Below, piece by piece: positions 1 through 10,760 of a stretch of 64,000 nucleotides of DNA. The translations under genes were made by a program, and so were the position numbers. Position 1 is the stretch's first letter; each line of letters opens with the position of its first letter. Under the pieces are notes generated by a model that saw nothing but the letters and a program-made list of their open reading frames with translations, had not been told where the DNA came from and searched no databases. Source of the stretch: Astragalus membranaceus (lineage: Eukaryota > Streptophyta > Magnoliopsida > Fabales > Fabaceae); assembly GCA_039519185.1 (NCBI GenBank), contig CM076854.1, positions 19,639,456-19,703,455 of the forward strand. The letters run 5' to 3'.

Positions 1-943
1 TCATAGACCATGTCTGTACCTATGAATCTACTTATTTTAAGTGGCCAATTTCAAAACAAGTTTGGAAATATTAAAATGCAAAGATTTAAAACGCATAAAC
101 ATCGATACTTCATAACATTAAACTAGAGGTTCATTACATGCAAAACAACAACCCAACTACAAATGTTTAGCTCATGCTGAGCATCTTTACAGAAAGAAGA
201 GGAGTTGAAATCCAAATACGGTACATAGAGAAAAGGAGACTAAACGCAAAAGATACGCCTAAGTAGCCCTCCTTCATGCACGCTGTAGAGACGTTACAAC
301 GTCTGAGCTTCACAGTAATGGGTGCGAAAAAAAATAGAAAATGGAGCTTGAGAAGGGTTTGGATGAAGAAGTCTGTGTCCAGAACCTCTTTAAGAAAACT
401 CTCTCTGAAAATGGAGGAAGGTGGATGATGAATGGATGGATCGATCCCAGTGATGCCCCCCTGCCTTTCCTTTTGTAGAGAGAGAATAGCCAAGGAACAA
501 GGGGGTCACATGCTTGCTGATGTCATTGCCCACCTTCCCAGCTTGCTTGTTAATTGACTCTGTTCTGAGAAGACACTGCACTGCTACAGTGCGTCAGCCG
601 CGTCAGCGCTGAGGAGAGAGAAGATCTTCTGCACTTCTAGATCTTTGACTATCATTTCTTGCGCGCCAAAAATGAGATATTTCTTTCTTGCTCTGCTGCC
701 CTTCTTCAGACGTGATGAGGGACGTTGCCACGTTCAGCTCACTGCACAAACACAAGAAGCATCAAAATGTTCACAAAGGCGCCAATTGGCGCCAAAATGC
801 CTAGAATTTGTAATTTAGCCCCCTTTCTAACTAAAAAGCGATAAACTAACAGAAACTAAATAAAAACAACCTACTATTGCCAGAGAACTTGCATGATTTA
901 ACTTTGAATAAGTATAAATAACTCATATAAATATGAGTTATCA
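1..943 (-). mobile_element. LTR of Athila-like gypsy element, reverse orientation, runs off window
   Basis: Read on the minus strand the segment starts at 943 with TGATAACTC, the same first nine bases as the 3' LTR at 10761. Both LTRs then form a short hairpin (ATAACTC, an A/T loop, GAGTTAT). The LTR abuts gag codons of another Athila element at 944, so it is a separate insertion into that gag. The far end lies outside the window, so it cannot be told whether this is a solo LTR or the edge of a full element. No credible host gene was seen inside. The short ORFs at 167-581 look like chance frames. Confidence 0.7.
778..793. repeat. Perfect 16-bp palindrome in LTR
   Basis: The bases GGCGCCAATTGGCGCC read the same on both strands. 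The palindrome lies inside the reverse-oriented LTR. Confidence 0.9.
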
Positions 944-2640
944 GTGGTGTTCTCTTGAATATGTCTTATAATGAAGCATGTGATCTAATTGATAGGATAG
1001 CTACAAATAGTTCTAGTTGGCCCACTGAGAGGGCAAGTGCCCAAAAGAAAACTTCTGGGGTACATGAGATTAGTGACATATCAGCCCTATCTGCTCAAGT
1101 AGCCTCTTTAACTAATATGATCAAACAGTTCACTAGTGCACCTACATCTAGTGTAGCCACTCCTAAGGAAAACACTGCAGCAGCCATAGAACAAGCCCAT
1201 CCAGGAACTACAAGTTGTGTTTATTGTGGGGGAGGCCATGTGTATGAAGAGTGTCCTAGCAACCCAATCTCTGTCAATTATGTTGGTTACAATAGGAATA
1301 GCAACCCTTACTCTAATACCTACAATCCAGGATGGAAAAACCACCCAAATTTTAGATGGAACAATGCCAGTGCTCCTGCACCAAGTGCACCTGCACCAGC
1401 TACTCCTCCTGATTTTCAATCTCAGAATCAACAAAAACCAAATCCACCTGCCACTGATAATTCTCTAGAAGGTTAGCTTAAATCATTCATTAGTGAAACT
1501 AGAACTGTTAGGCAAGCCCAAGATGCATCAATTAAGAATCTAGAGAACCAAGTAGGACAATTAGCAACTGCATTGTATCAAAGACCTGCAGGTGCATTGC
1601 TCTCAAATACAGAAGCATCAACTTCACAAAGGCATGGTAAGAAACAGGTAAAGGCCATTTCTTTAAGAAGTGGTAAAGATTTAAAAGGAACAGATGAGAT
1701 TGAAGGTAAAGATAAGGGAGAAAAAAATAAAAAAAATAAAAAAAATTCTCAAGATGCAGAAACACCTGATGCATCTGCATCTCATACAACTCCAACTCCA
1801 AGGTTAGTTCCTGAATATCCTCCTCCTCCCTTTCCTCAAAGATTGAAAAAAGTACATGAGGAGAAGCAGTTCAGTAAGTTCTTAGATGTTTTAAAACAAT
1901 TGCATATCAATGTTCCTTTAATAGAAGCACTACAACAAATGCCTAATTATGCTAAATTTATGAAATATGTGCTTTCTAAAAGAAGGAGATTAGGAGAATT
2001 TGAAACTGTTGTAATGTCAAAAGAATGCAGCTTAATCTTGCAAAACAAGATTCCAAGAAAATTAAAAGATCCAGGTAGCGTTACAATTCCTTTTTCTATA
2101 GGTAAGTTCTACACTGGTAGAGCATTGTGTGACTTAGGTGCAAGTATCAACTTGATGCCTAAGTCCATATTTACCAAATTAGGAATTGGAAATGCTAAGC
2201 CTACTACCTTAACACTCTCTCTAGCTGATAGATCAATAGCATATCCAGAAGGAATTATTGAGGATATCTTGGTACAGGTTGACAAATTTGTGTTTCCTGC
2301 AGATTTTGTTATCCTTGATTTATTGCAGATGAGGAAGTGCCTGTTATACTTGGAAGGCCATTCCTAGCAACAGGAAAGACATTGATAGATGTGCAAAGAG
2401 GAGAATTGACCATGAGAGTAAATGATCAAGAGGTGAAATTTAATGTATTGAATGCTTTGAAGTATCCTACAGAGGAGAGTGAAGAGTGTTCAGCAATTTC
2501 TCTTGACCATTTGGTGGAGAAGCAATTCCACAAGCAATATGATCACCTTGCCAGAGTACTAGCACCAGATGCAGCTACACTGCCTGCAGGGGACATCATT
2601 GAGAATGGAATGCTAACAGAGAAAGAAAAAACACCTAAGG
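944..2640 (+). pseudogene. Athila gag-protease remnant
   Basis: The frame opens directly at the breakpoint and reads through SYNEACDLIDRIATNS and WPTER, typical of Athila gag. A CCHC-like knuckle (CVYCGGGHVYEEC) lies at about 1216-1254. A single TAG at 1474-1476 interrupts the frame, which then continues unchanged. The retroviral-type protease shows CDLGASINLMP at about 2129-2161, with DLGAS where most aspartic proteases have DTGAS; Athila proteases are often of this form. A frameshift near 2320 moves the end (VPVILGRPFLATGKTLIDV) into another frame at 2337-2645. Coding stops at a solo LTR at 2641, and the downstream part resumes after 5218. Confidence 0.85.
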
Positions 2641-5218
2641 TGTAACACCCCTTTTCTACCCGATAATTATTTAATAATAAAATCAGAGTTTCAAAAATTT
2701 ATTTCATATTTCGAAAAGAGATGTCACACATTCATCGTTAAATAAAACGTCTCATACGATATAAATACTTTGTCAAAAGTACATCACCACGCAGCGGAAT
2801 AGAAATAAGTCTCACAACATAGAAACATGACGTCCTGAGTGGACTACAAACAAACAAAATATAACAACCAAAGTTTAGCGTTTATCCCCCCCTTGAGTGT
2901 TACACATCAAAGCAAGGACACCGGCGACACCGACTCAGAATGGCGAAGGTACCTAAGCCTTCACTCGCAATCACCTGCACGTTACCGCATAGGGGTAACA
3001 TTCAAACAGAAGGGGTGAGATATCTTCAATATAATAGCATAAGATAAATAGGAATATGCTAGAATATGACAACTATAACTACCACTTCACTACACGCATC
3101 AAATTATAAACATACGTCAAATTATAAACATTACAACCAATCACCAAATGTCATGACAATGCCTGAATGCAACCCACACCAACGGTCATATGCATGTGGT
3201 ACCAAAATCACCAAAAATTGTGCCTGTAAATAGAGGCGTCACCAAAATTGAGAGCTTTCACACCAGGCTCACCAATTCACCAAAAATTGAGCTTTCACAC
3301 CAGGCTCACTAGTTTTAGAAAATTTGAGATTTCACACCTAGCTCCAAGACCAAAGGCCTTCACCAAAATAAATGCATATGCTGTATGCGACACCATGAAT
3401 GCACACAGACAATCACCAAATTAGTTACCATGTGACACACCAACAACAATCACCAAATATCACCAAAGTGGGGCTTTCACACCTAGCCCAACGACACCGA
3501 AACACCAAATTACCCGACACAACAGAACACCAAGACTCGGAACCTTCACACCTGGTTCCAACAACACCAAGACTTGGAACCTTCACACCTAGTTCCAACA
3601 ACACTAAGGTTTGAGCCTTCACACCTAGCTCAAACCGCACCAAGACACCAAGAGGACAACAATTTCCAAAAACATTTGAGACGCAATGATTTTTCCCAAC
3701 ACCAGAGACAAGCGACAATTTTCCAAAACATTTGGGATCACGACAATCTTTCCAAAGTATTTGAGACATGACAATTTTCTTTTTAAAACATCACCATTTA
3801 ACGACTACACCAACGATTAACAATTTTTCCAAAAAAATGGACTACTTTGCCTCAAATTAGAATATTCAGTTAGGCCTCTGAATAAGCTTTCCAAAACATT
3901 TTGAAACGTCTAAATCGGACTCCCGAGTCAAAAGATATGTCAAAAACAAAACCGGGGAAAAATTGAGGAACATCCTGAAAATGGCGCCCAGGCACTGGGC
4001 GCCGAGCAGGCAACACGCTGGAAACTGGCCAGCAACAGGAACTGGCGCCCTTGGCGCCCAGGCAACACAAAACGCAACAAGACACAGGATATGGCCCCCA
4101 TGGCGCCCATAGGCAACACAACGCAGGAACTGGCGCCCGGGGAGGCGCCCAGCAGGCAACACAGCAGGATTTGGCGCCCTTGGCGCCCAGACAGCAGGGA
4201 ACACAACAGAACACCATCAGGAACACACCTAGATACGGCGCCCAGTGCTGGGCGCCAAAAACTGCAACACGCACAGGGAACACAACAACACAACTCTAGC
4301 TCCCATGGCGCCTATGACTCAGAACATAGCAGCAACAACTTCCTGGCACACAGACACACACACCAGGCATGGCGCCCAGGCACTGGGCGCCAAAAACAGC
4401 AACAGAAACACCAGGCAACATGGACAGGCACGGCGCCCAGGCACAGGACGCCAAAAACAGCAACTAAGACAATGGCGCCCTAGGGTTCAATATTTTCGTT
4501 AATTCACCAATTCAAATCACCAATTCTTAATCACCAATGTCAATCACCATGAATTATCAATCATCACACCAAATAACAATTTATAAAACACCTAGCATGC
4601 AGTTAGTTATAACAACAACGAATCACACCAATGTTTAGGGTCACAACAATCACCAACAAGCAAGTATTTTCAATCAACCTAGTTATGATTCAACCACAAT
4701 CAAACTACACATCAAAATCAAACCCTAGGCATCATAGAATCTATTCCCACATAACCCCATCATAAAACCCTATCATAAGGAAGAACCCCACCCTTACCTT
4801 ATAATAGGAGAGCACCAATTCTCTTGATCAAGTCACCAACATAACCTCAGCAACACAGCTCCTCTCTGCTCCCTTGAATTTACGAAATTCTCCTCCCCCT
4901 CTTCTCCCTTGTATGCGCGCCGTCCCTTTCTCTCTTCTCCCCTCTCTATTTCGCAACTTTTCTCTTTTCTTTCTCTCAACAATTCGCAATTGAGCCCCAA
5001 ACCCTAGCCTAGGCGCTTCTCCTATGCGCCTAGCTAGTGGACTTGGATCACGGGCTTTCCTCCAGCTTAAGCCCGATCACTAAAGCCATCCCCTAATATT
5101 CAATTACACACCTCGTAGTCCAACGTTAATATAATTACACCAACTAAAATAAATAAATAAAATAATTGAATACCTAAATATTTAATTAAATAATTTAATT
5201 AAATATTTGGGTGTTACA
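2641..5218 (-). mobile_element. Solo LTR (2578 bp), reverse orientation, TSD taagg
   Basis: The segment is bounded by TGTAACACCC and GGGTGTTACA, with identical 5-bp duplications taagg at 2636-2640 and 5219-5223. The TG...CA ends and 5-bp duplication are those of an integrated LTR. No internal retrotransposon genes are present, so it is a solo LTR left by recombination between two LTRs. Read on the minus strand it ends in GGTAGAAAAGGGGTGTTACA, matching the end of the solo LTR at 47149-49779. It is therefore the same or a close family in opposite orientation. It splits the Athila pol region. Confidence 0.9.
3978..4486. repeat. GGCGCC-rich imperfect tandem repeats in solo LTR
   Basis: Many copies of the palindrome GGCGCC recur, usually as GGCGCCCAGGCACTGGGCGCC-like hairpins separated by CA-rich text such as aacagcaacag. 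The open frames here (4051-4502 and antisense) come from this simple composition and are not credible genes. The second solo LTR has the matching feature at 47904-48680. Confidence 0.8.
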
Positions 5219-6522
5219 TAAGGTATGGGCTAGAACTTATGAATCTCTTAATCTAGAAGATCCCAATCTTAGAAAGAATTTACCTTCTATAGAGCAACCT
5301 CCTAAGCTTGAATTAAAAGAACTGCCTAAACACTTAAAGTTTGCTTTCTTAGGTGAAGATAATACACTTCCTGTAACTATTGCATCTGAATTATCTATAG
5401 AACAGGAAATTGATCTTATTAACACCTTAAAAAAGCATAAGAAGGCCATAGGCTGGCAAATGGCAGATATTAAATGGATTAGCCCCTCCATATGCATGCA
5501 TAGGATAATTTTAGAAGAAAACTCTAAAAACAGCATAGAAGGGCAAAGAAGATTGAATCCCATAATGAAAGAGGTTGTTAAGAAAGAAATAATAAAATGG
5601 CTAGATGCTGGTATTATCTACCCTATTTCTGATAGTTCATGGGTTAGTCCTGTGCAATGTGTTCCAAAGAAGGGGGTGTAACAGTTATAGCCAATGAGAA
5701 CAATGAATTAATCCCAACAAGAACTGTCACAGGATGGAGAATCTGTATGGATTACAGAAAACTCAATAAGGCCACAAAGAAAGACCATTTCCCTCTACCA
5801 TTCATAGATCAAATGCTAGATAGGCTAGCAGGCAAGGAGTCCTATTGTTTTTTAGATGCTTATTCTGGATACAACCAAATAGCCATTGAACCAGAAGATC
5901 AACAAAAAACTACCTTCACTTGTCCTTATGGCACTTTTGTAGGACAATGCCTTTTGTACTTTGTAATGCACCTGCCACCTTTCAGAGATGCATGATGTCC
6001 ATTTTTTCTGACTTCATTGAGCAATCAATGGATGACTTCTCAGTTTTTGGAGAAACCTTTTCATTGTGTCTATCCAACTTAGAGAAAATTCTCCAAAGGT
6101 GTGAAGACACCAATTTAGTGCTCAACTGGGAGAAATGTCATTTCATGGTGAAGGAAGGCATTGTGCTTGGTCATAAAATATCTAAGAAAGGTTTAGAAGT
6201 GGATAGAGCCAAAATAGAGGTCATTGAGAAACTACCCCCTCCATCAACAATCAAAGGGATTAGAAGTTTTTTAGGTCATGCAGGTTTTTATAGGAGATTC
6301 ATCAAAGACTTTTCAAAGATTTCAAAACCATTGTGTATGCTTTTGCAACATGATGTGCCTTTTAATTTTGATGAAACTTGTATAGAAGCTTTTCAAAAAC
6401 TGAAAAAAGCATTAGTAACAGCACCAGTTGTAGTCACTCCAGATTGGAGTAAGCCTTTTGAACTCATGTGTGATGCTAGTGACTTTGCAGTAGGAGCAGT
6501 CCTAGCTAGGGCAAAGATATAA
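5219..6522 (+). pseudogene. Athila reverse transcriptase / start of RNase H, frameshifted
   Basis: After the solo LTR the pol frame resumes with an RT N-terminal region (KEIIKWLDAGIIYPISDSSW, ending VPKKG) at 5211-5681. It shifts frame to WRICMDYRKLNKATKKDHFP, FLDAYSGYNQI and CPYGTF at 5657-5995. It shifts again to PFVLCNAPATFQR and the catalytic MDDFSVFG at 5920-6522, followed by FLGHAGFYRRFI and the RNase H start CDASDFAVGAVL. At least two frameshifts separate these conserved blocks. A further shift near 6520 leads into the next frame. The enzyme would copy element RNA into DNA if intact; this copy cannot. Confidence 0.88.
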
Positions 6523-6526
6523 CAAA

Positions 6527-8233
6527 GTGTTTCATTCTATCTATTATGCTAGCAAAACATTAATTGAGGCTCAAATGAACTACACTGTAACAGAGAAGGA
6601 ACCATTAGCAGTGGTTTTTGCTTTTGAAAAATTTACATCCTACTTGGTTGGCACCAAAGTAATTGTATACACTGACCATTCTGCCATCAAGTATCTAATT
6701 TCTAAAAAAGATGCAAAACCCAGGCTAATTAGATGGGTTCTCCTCCTTCAAGAATTTGATCTTGAAATTAGAGATAACAATGGGGTGGAGAACCAAGTGG
6801 CTGATCATCTCTCTAGACTAGAAAGTGATAATGCAGGTACAATTGAAGAAATCAAGGAAAGTTTCCCTGATGAGAAATTGCTAGCAATTACCATGAATGT
6901 AGCCAGTGTTTCTACACTCAGTGTGGCCACACCTCATACACCTACACCATGGTATGCAGACATAGTAAACTACCTTGTAAGCAAAATTGTACCAAGTGAC
7001 ATGAGCTATCAACAGAAAAGGAGATTCTTCCATATAGTAAAGCAATACTATTGGGATGATCCATACCTTTATAAGATGTGTCCAGATCAAATCATGAGAA
7101 AATGCATCTCTGAAGAAGAACAGCAAGCAGTGCTCATGCATTGCCATGCTGCACCATATGGAGGTCACTTTGGAAGCCAAAGGACAGCAGCTAAGGTACT
7201 CCAATCAGCTTATTTCTGGCCTACTCTATTTAAAGATGCTTATTATATGGTCAAAACCTATGATAAATGTCAAAGAAGTGGTAACATATCTGATAAACAC
7301 GAAATGCCTAGAACTAATATTCTAGAAATAGAATTATTTGATGTTTGGGATATGGATTTCATGGGACCTTTTCCACCTTCTTTTGGCAATGAGTACATCT
7401 TAGTAGCAATAGACTATGTGTCCAAGTGGGTTGAGACTGTAGCACTCCCAAATAATGATGCCAAATCTGTAAGCAAATTTTTACAAAGAAACATATTTCC
7501 AAGATTTGGCACCCCAAGAGCTATCATCAATGATGAAGGCTCTCATTTTTGCAATAAACTCATTGAAAATCTTCTTGCAAAATATGGGATAAAACACAAG
7601 ATTGCTACTGCCTATCACCCACAAACAAGTGGACAAGCTGAACTTTCAAATAGGGAAATAAAAAGAATGCTTGAGAAAATGGTTGGACCAAATAGGAAAG
7701 ATTGGTCACTACACTTAGATGAAGCATTATGGGCATACAGAACAGCATATAAAACTCTATTAGGTATGTCCCCCTATAAGTTAGTCTATGGCAAAGCATG
7801 TCATCTCCTTGTTGAACTTGAGAACAAGTCATATTGGGCTATCAAAAAGCTAAATTTTGATCTCGGAAAGGCAGGTGAGCAAGGGTTTTTAGAGCTTAAT
7901 GAATTAGAAGAACTTAGGCAATTCTCTTATGAGAATGCAGAGATCTATAAAGCAAAAACCAAAGCATGGCATGATAAGAAAATCCAAAGGAGAGAACTTA
8001 GAGAAGGAGGAATGGTTCTGTTATACAATTCTAGGTTGAAACTCTTCCCTGGAAAACTAAGATCAAGATGGTCAGGACCATTTAAACTAGTTAAAATCTA
8101 CCCCCATGGTGCAGTTGATCTATATGATGCAACCACTGATACCACTTTCAAAGTCAATGGACAAAGAGTGAAAATGTACTATGGAGAACATGTGGTGAGA
8201 GATAAGGTCACCACTCATTTTGAAAAACCTTAA
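6527..8233 (+). CDS. Athila RNase H (rest) plus integrase, open frame
   Basis: This 568-codon open frame starts in RNase H (YASKTLIEAQMNYTVTEKE, YTDHSAIKYL, VADHLSRLE). The integrase follows: an HHCC zinc domain (HCHAAPYGGHFG to CQRSG) at about residues 203-240, then a DDE core with D in DMDFMGPFP, D in INDEGSHFCN and E in SGQAELSNREIKRML. A C-terminal chromodomain is not evident; it ends with a plain integrase tail (SRWSGPFKLVKIYPHGAVDL). Integrase inserts retrotransposon DNA into the chromosome. The frame is intact, but it would need the broken upstream pol for normal expression. A spacer between RNase H and integrase carries the SVSTLSVATPHTP motif that recurs elsewhere in the element. Confidence 0.88.
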   Translation: MFHSIYYASKTLIEAQMNYTVTEKEPLAVVFAFEKFTSYLVGTKVIVYTDHSAIKYLISKKDAKPRLIRWVLLLQEFDLEIRDNNGVENQVADHLSRLESDNAGTIEEIKESFPDEKLLAITMNVASVSTLSVATPHTPTPWYADIVNYLVSKIVPSDMSYQQKRRFFHIVKQYYWDDPYLYKMCPDQIMRKCISEEEQQAVLMHCHAAPYGGHFGSQRTAAKVLQSAYFWPTLFKDAYYMVKTYDKCQRSGNISDKHEMPRTNILEIELFDVWDMDFMGPFPPSFGNEYILVAIDYVSKWVETVALPNNDAKSVSKFLQRNIFPRFGTPRAIINDEGSHFCNKLIENLLAKYGIKHKIATAYHPQTSGQAELSNREIKRMLEKMVGPNRKDWSLHLDEALWAYRTAYKTLLGMSPYKLVYGKACHLLVELENKSYWAIKKLNFDLGKAGEQGFLELNELEELRQFSYENAEIYKAKTKAWHDKKIQRRELREGGMVLLYNSRLKLFPGKLRSRWSGPFKLVKIYPHGAVDLYDATTDTTFKVNGQRVKMYYGEHVVRDKVTTHFEKP

Positions 8234-8338
8234 TACAAGGTACAAGTCAGGCTGTAAGACTCTTAAAACAAGCGCTTGAGGGAGGCAACCCATCACTATA
8301 TATAGCTAATATTATTATTTTGTGCAATTTGATGTTTT

Positions 8339-9205
8339 GTGTATTTTGTAGAAAAACAGGACAACAGAGTAGCCAGTGTTGCTACACTTGGTGTTTCTAC
8401 ACCTGATGCAGAAATACAACCCACCCCTCCACCAGAAATAACCCCAACAACAGAAAAAGAAACCCAAGTCACTAGAGAAGCTACACCATTACCATCCCAA
8501 ACTCCAAAAGAAACATCTCCCACCCCTATCACAGAACAAGCTACTGAGCCTACTAACCTTGTTGTTGAGAAAGTTCAAATGCAGGTAATCACTGAAGAGC
8601 CTGAGAAAGAGAGAGGCAAAGAAGGTTCTGAGCAGGAGAAGCAAGAAGAAGCTGTCAAGGAAGCTGCTGATGTGCCTACACCTAGTGCAGGAGCATCAAA
8701 GAAATCCAAAGTTATGGCAACTAGCCCTGCAGCAACAATTACTGCAGTTTTGAAAGCCTTGGTAGAGAAGAAAGAGATGCTGGGATACACTAGGAGGACA
8801 ATGAAGCCTGCTCCAACAAAGAAGATGTGGACAATGAGCTCACTCTATGGTGTATAGGGTACAGGGGTACAAGCTGGTGAGAAGGAGGTAACTGAGGAAG
8901 CAACACCTAAAGAAGGAGAGAAAGAAGCTGAGAAGGTAGCAGAGCAACAGCAAGAGGAAATTGAGCAGCAATCTGAGCAAACTCCAGTGCAGAGTGGTGT
9001 GCCTGCACTTGAAGTGTCTACACTGGCTACACCAGATGTTCCTACACAAGCTACACCTGAAGAGGCAGAAATGCTTGAGGCTAGTGTAGATGATCCTGGT
9101 ATGCCTACCTCTGATGTGGCTGCTACCAAAACAAAGCCAAGGAAGGTGAGAGCCAAACATAGCCCTGCTGTAAGAGCCAGTCCCAGATTCCAGAAGAAAG
9201 AGTAA
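8339..9205 (+). pseudogene. Post-pol P/T/E/K-rich ORF of Athila element
   Basis: Just after integrase, a frame of about 288 codons is interrupted once by TAG at 8855-8857 and then continues in the same frame to 9205. The product is rich in proline, threonine, glutamate and lysine, with repeats of the style VATLGVSTP and VSTLATPDVPTQATP, and ends in a basic stretch (KTKPRKVRAKHSPAVRASPR). Athila elements often carry an env-like ORF here, but I see no signal peptide or transmembrane helix. I therefore do not call it env. Function unknown. Confidence 0.6.
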
Positions 9206-10760
9206 AAGGATACTTTTAATGTTGTTTCCTATATTATATTTTGCTTTAGTACTTTACTCTATTTGTTAAATATTATATGTTAACTTACTTCTATGTGCTA
9301 AATACTTTTGATTATATCTCCCATGTTTTGGTTCCCCTGTTTACTCAACTTAGAGCAGTGAGGACACCGCTGATACTTAAGTTGGGGGGGGGGGGAAGAG
9401 TGGAGAATACTATGTGTTTTGTGTATGCACTATATTTTGCAACATGTTTTGTGCTTAAGTAATGATATATGACTGAATATATGTATGTATGATGTGTTTA
9501 AGTAAGTTATGTATATGTGTTTAAATAAGTTCTTATAATATGTTAAAAAGCATGTGAGTATGTAGTGTTAGTATGTTTTAAGTTTTAGATGTACTTAACA
9601 AAGCATGTGTTAACATGATTAATTGTGTTAACATGATGAATTAAGTGCATCAATTTCTGTTAGACTTAAATAAATATGAAAGATGGTCAATTCATATTCT
9701 TCTCAAAAATTGAAGAAGTGCATCAATGAGTCAAATTTTTAAATGATGAAAAAGCCTTGTTTTTCTAGAAATAATCAGTTTTATAAATACTTTGACACAA
9801 CAAAATTGAGTTTTGAAAAGAACCATGCTAGATGAAAAGCTATCCAAAGCCAAGGAATTTTTGGAAATTTGAGGTCAAAATTTGATTTTTACTAAAAATA
9901 TAGAAGAGCATAAGGAATTAAGTTTGGGGGAAAATTCCATGAATACAAAGGCCAAAGGGTGAAAGCTTGGAGAGTTCACGCCACAAGTGTCAAAACCACT
10001 CAAAAATGTCAAAAAACATTCCAAAAAGCTACACTTGCCTGAGTCATATAACTGAACCTGTCCCTTAAGTGCAATTGGTTTGAAAATAATGAACAAAGTT
10101 CAAAAAGAAAAAGAAAAAGAAAAGAAAAACAAACCAAGAAAAAAAGAAGAAAAATGCATGTGGAGGTCAGTGAGGAAGGCAGTGTACGCTACCAAAAATA
10201 CTCAAAGAGTTCCAAGTGTGGCTACACAAACTGTACCAACACCACCTACATCAAAAGGCACCTACACTCAAAATAAGGTGTACCTACAATCCAGAAAAAT
10301 GATGTCTTTGCACTCACTGCATTGCATCAACAAAAAGCAAACACCACAAATAGAAATAAAGCATTGGCTCAACAAGTTTGAAACACCAAAGCCCTTTGTT
10401 GTGCTTAAGAGTCCCCTAATTCTTGAAGAAATTCTTAGTCTAGTCCATATTTTGAAAAATCTCTAAGGGTGACCAAAAGAGTTCCATCTTTTTCAAAAAG
10501 CTAAGGAGAAACTCTTTGTTTAGTTATGGAACCAATTGAAACTCAATGGGCCACACACTCACACAAATGATTTTTTATAACTCTGAATGTTTTAAGAAGG
10601 CAAGGGCATAAAAAAGAGGCCGTGAAAGAGAAAAGCTCATTAAGATACACTTCAAACACTCCTTGAAAAACATGAGTTGAGATGTCTTCATAATTATAGA
10701 AGTCTTGTATTTGCTCCTTGTCGTTGCTTGAGGACAAGCAACAATTTAAGTTTGGGGGTG
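9206..10760 (+). other. Athila 3' non-coding region with three PPT-like sites
   Basis: This AT-rich stretch holds no convincing gene. An open frame at 10080-10466 (128 codons, lysine-rich start) has no recognisable domain. Three polypurine-tract-like motifs occur: about 9379 (with a run of 12 G at 9384-9395), about 9920 (AAGTTTGGGGG) and 10748-10759 (AAGTTTGGGGGTG). Only the last directly abuts the LTR and is the likely functional primer site. Confidence 0.65.
10748..10760 (+). promoter_or_regulatory. Polypurine tract (plus-strand primer) of Athila element
   Basis: AAGTTTGGGGGTG ends immediately before the LTR start TGATAACTC at 10761, the normal position for the primer of second-strand synthesis. 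Confidence 0.8.

Noticed and set aside
3866..4502. Several overlapping ORFs of 80-137 codons on both strands
   Set aside because: They come from GC-rich GGCGCC repeats in a solo LTR. The peptides are repetitive and have no domain.
8339..9205. Athila env gene
   Set aside because: The position fits, but there is no signal peptide or transmembrane segment, so only a neutral post-pol ORF is called.
10080..10466. 128-codon ORF after Athila post-pol region
   Set aside because: Its lysine-rich start comes from an aaagaaaaag tract and it has no domain. It was kept as non-coding.
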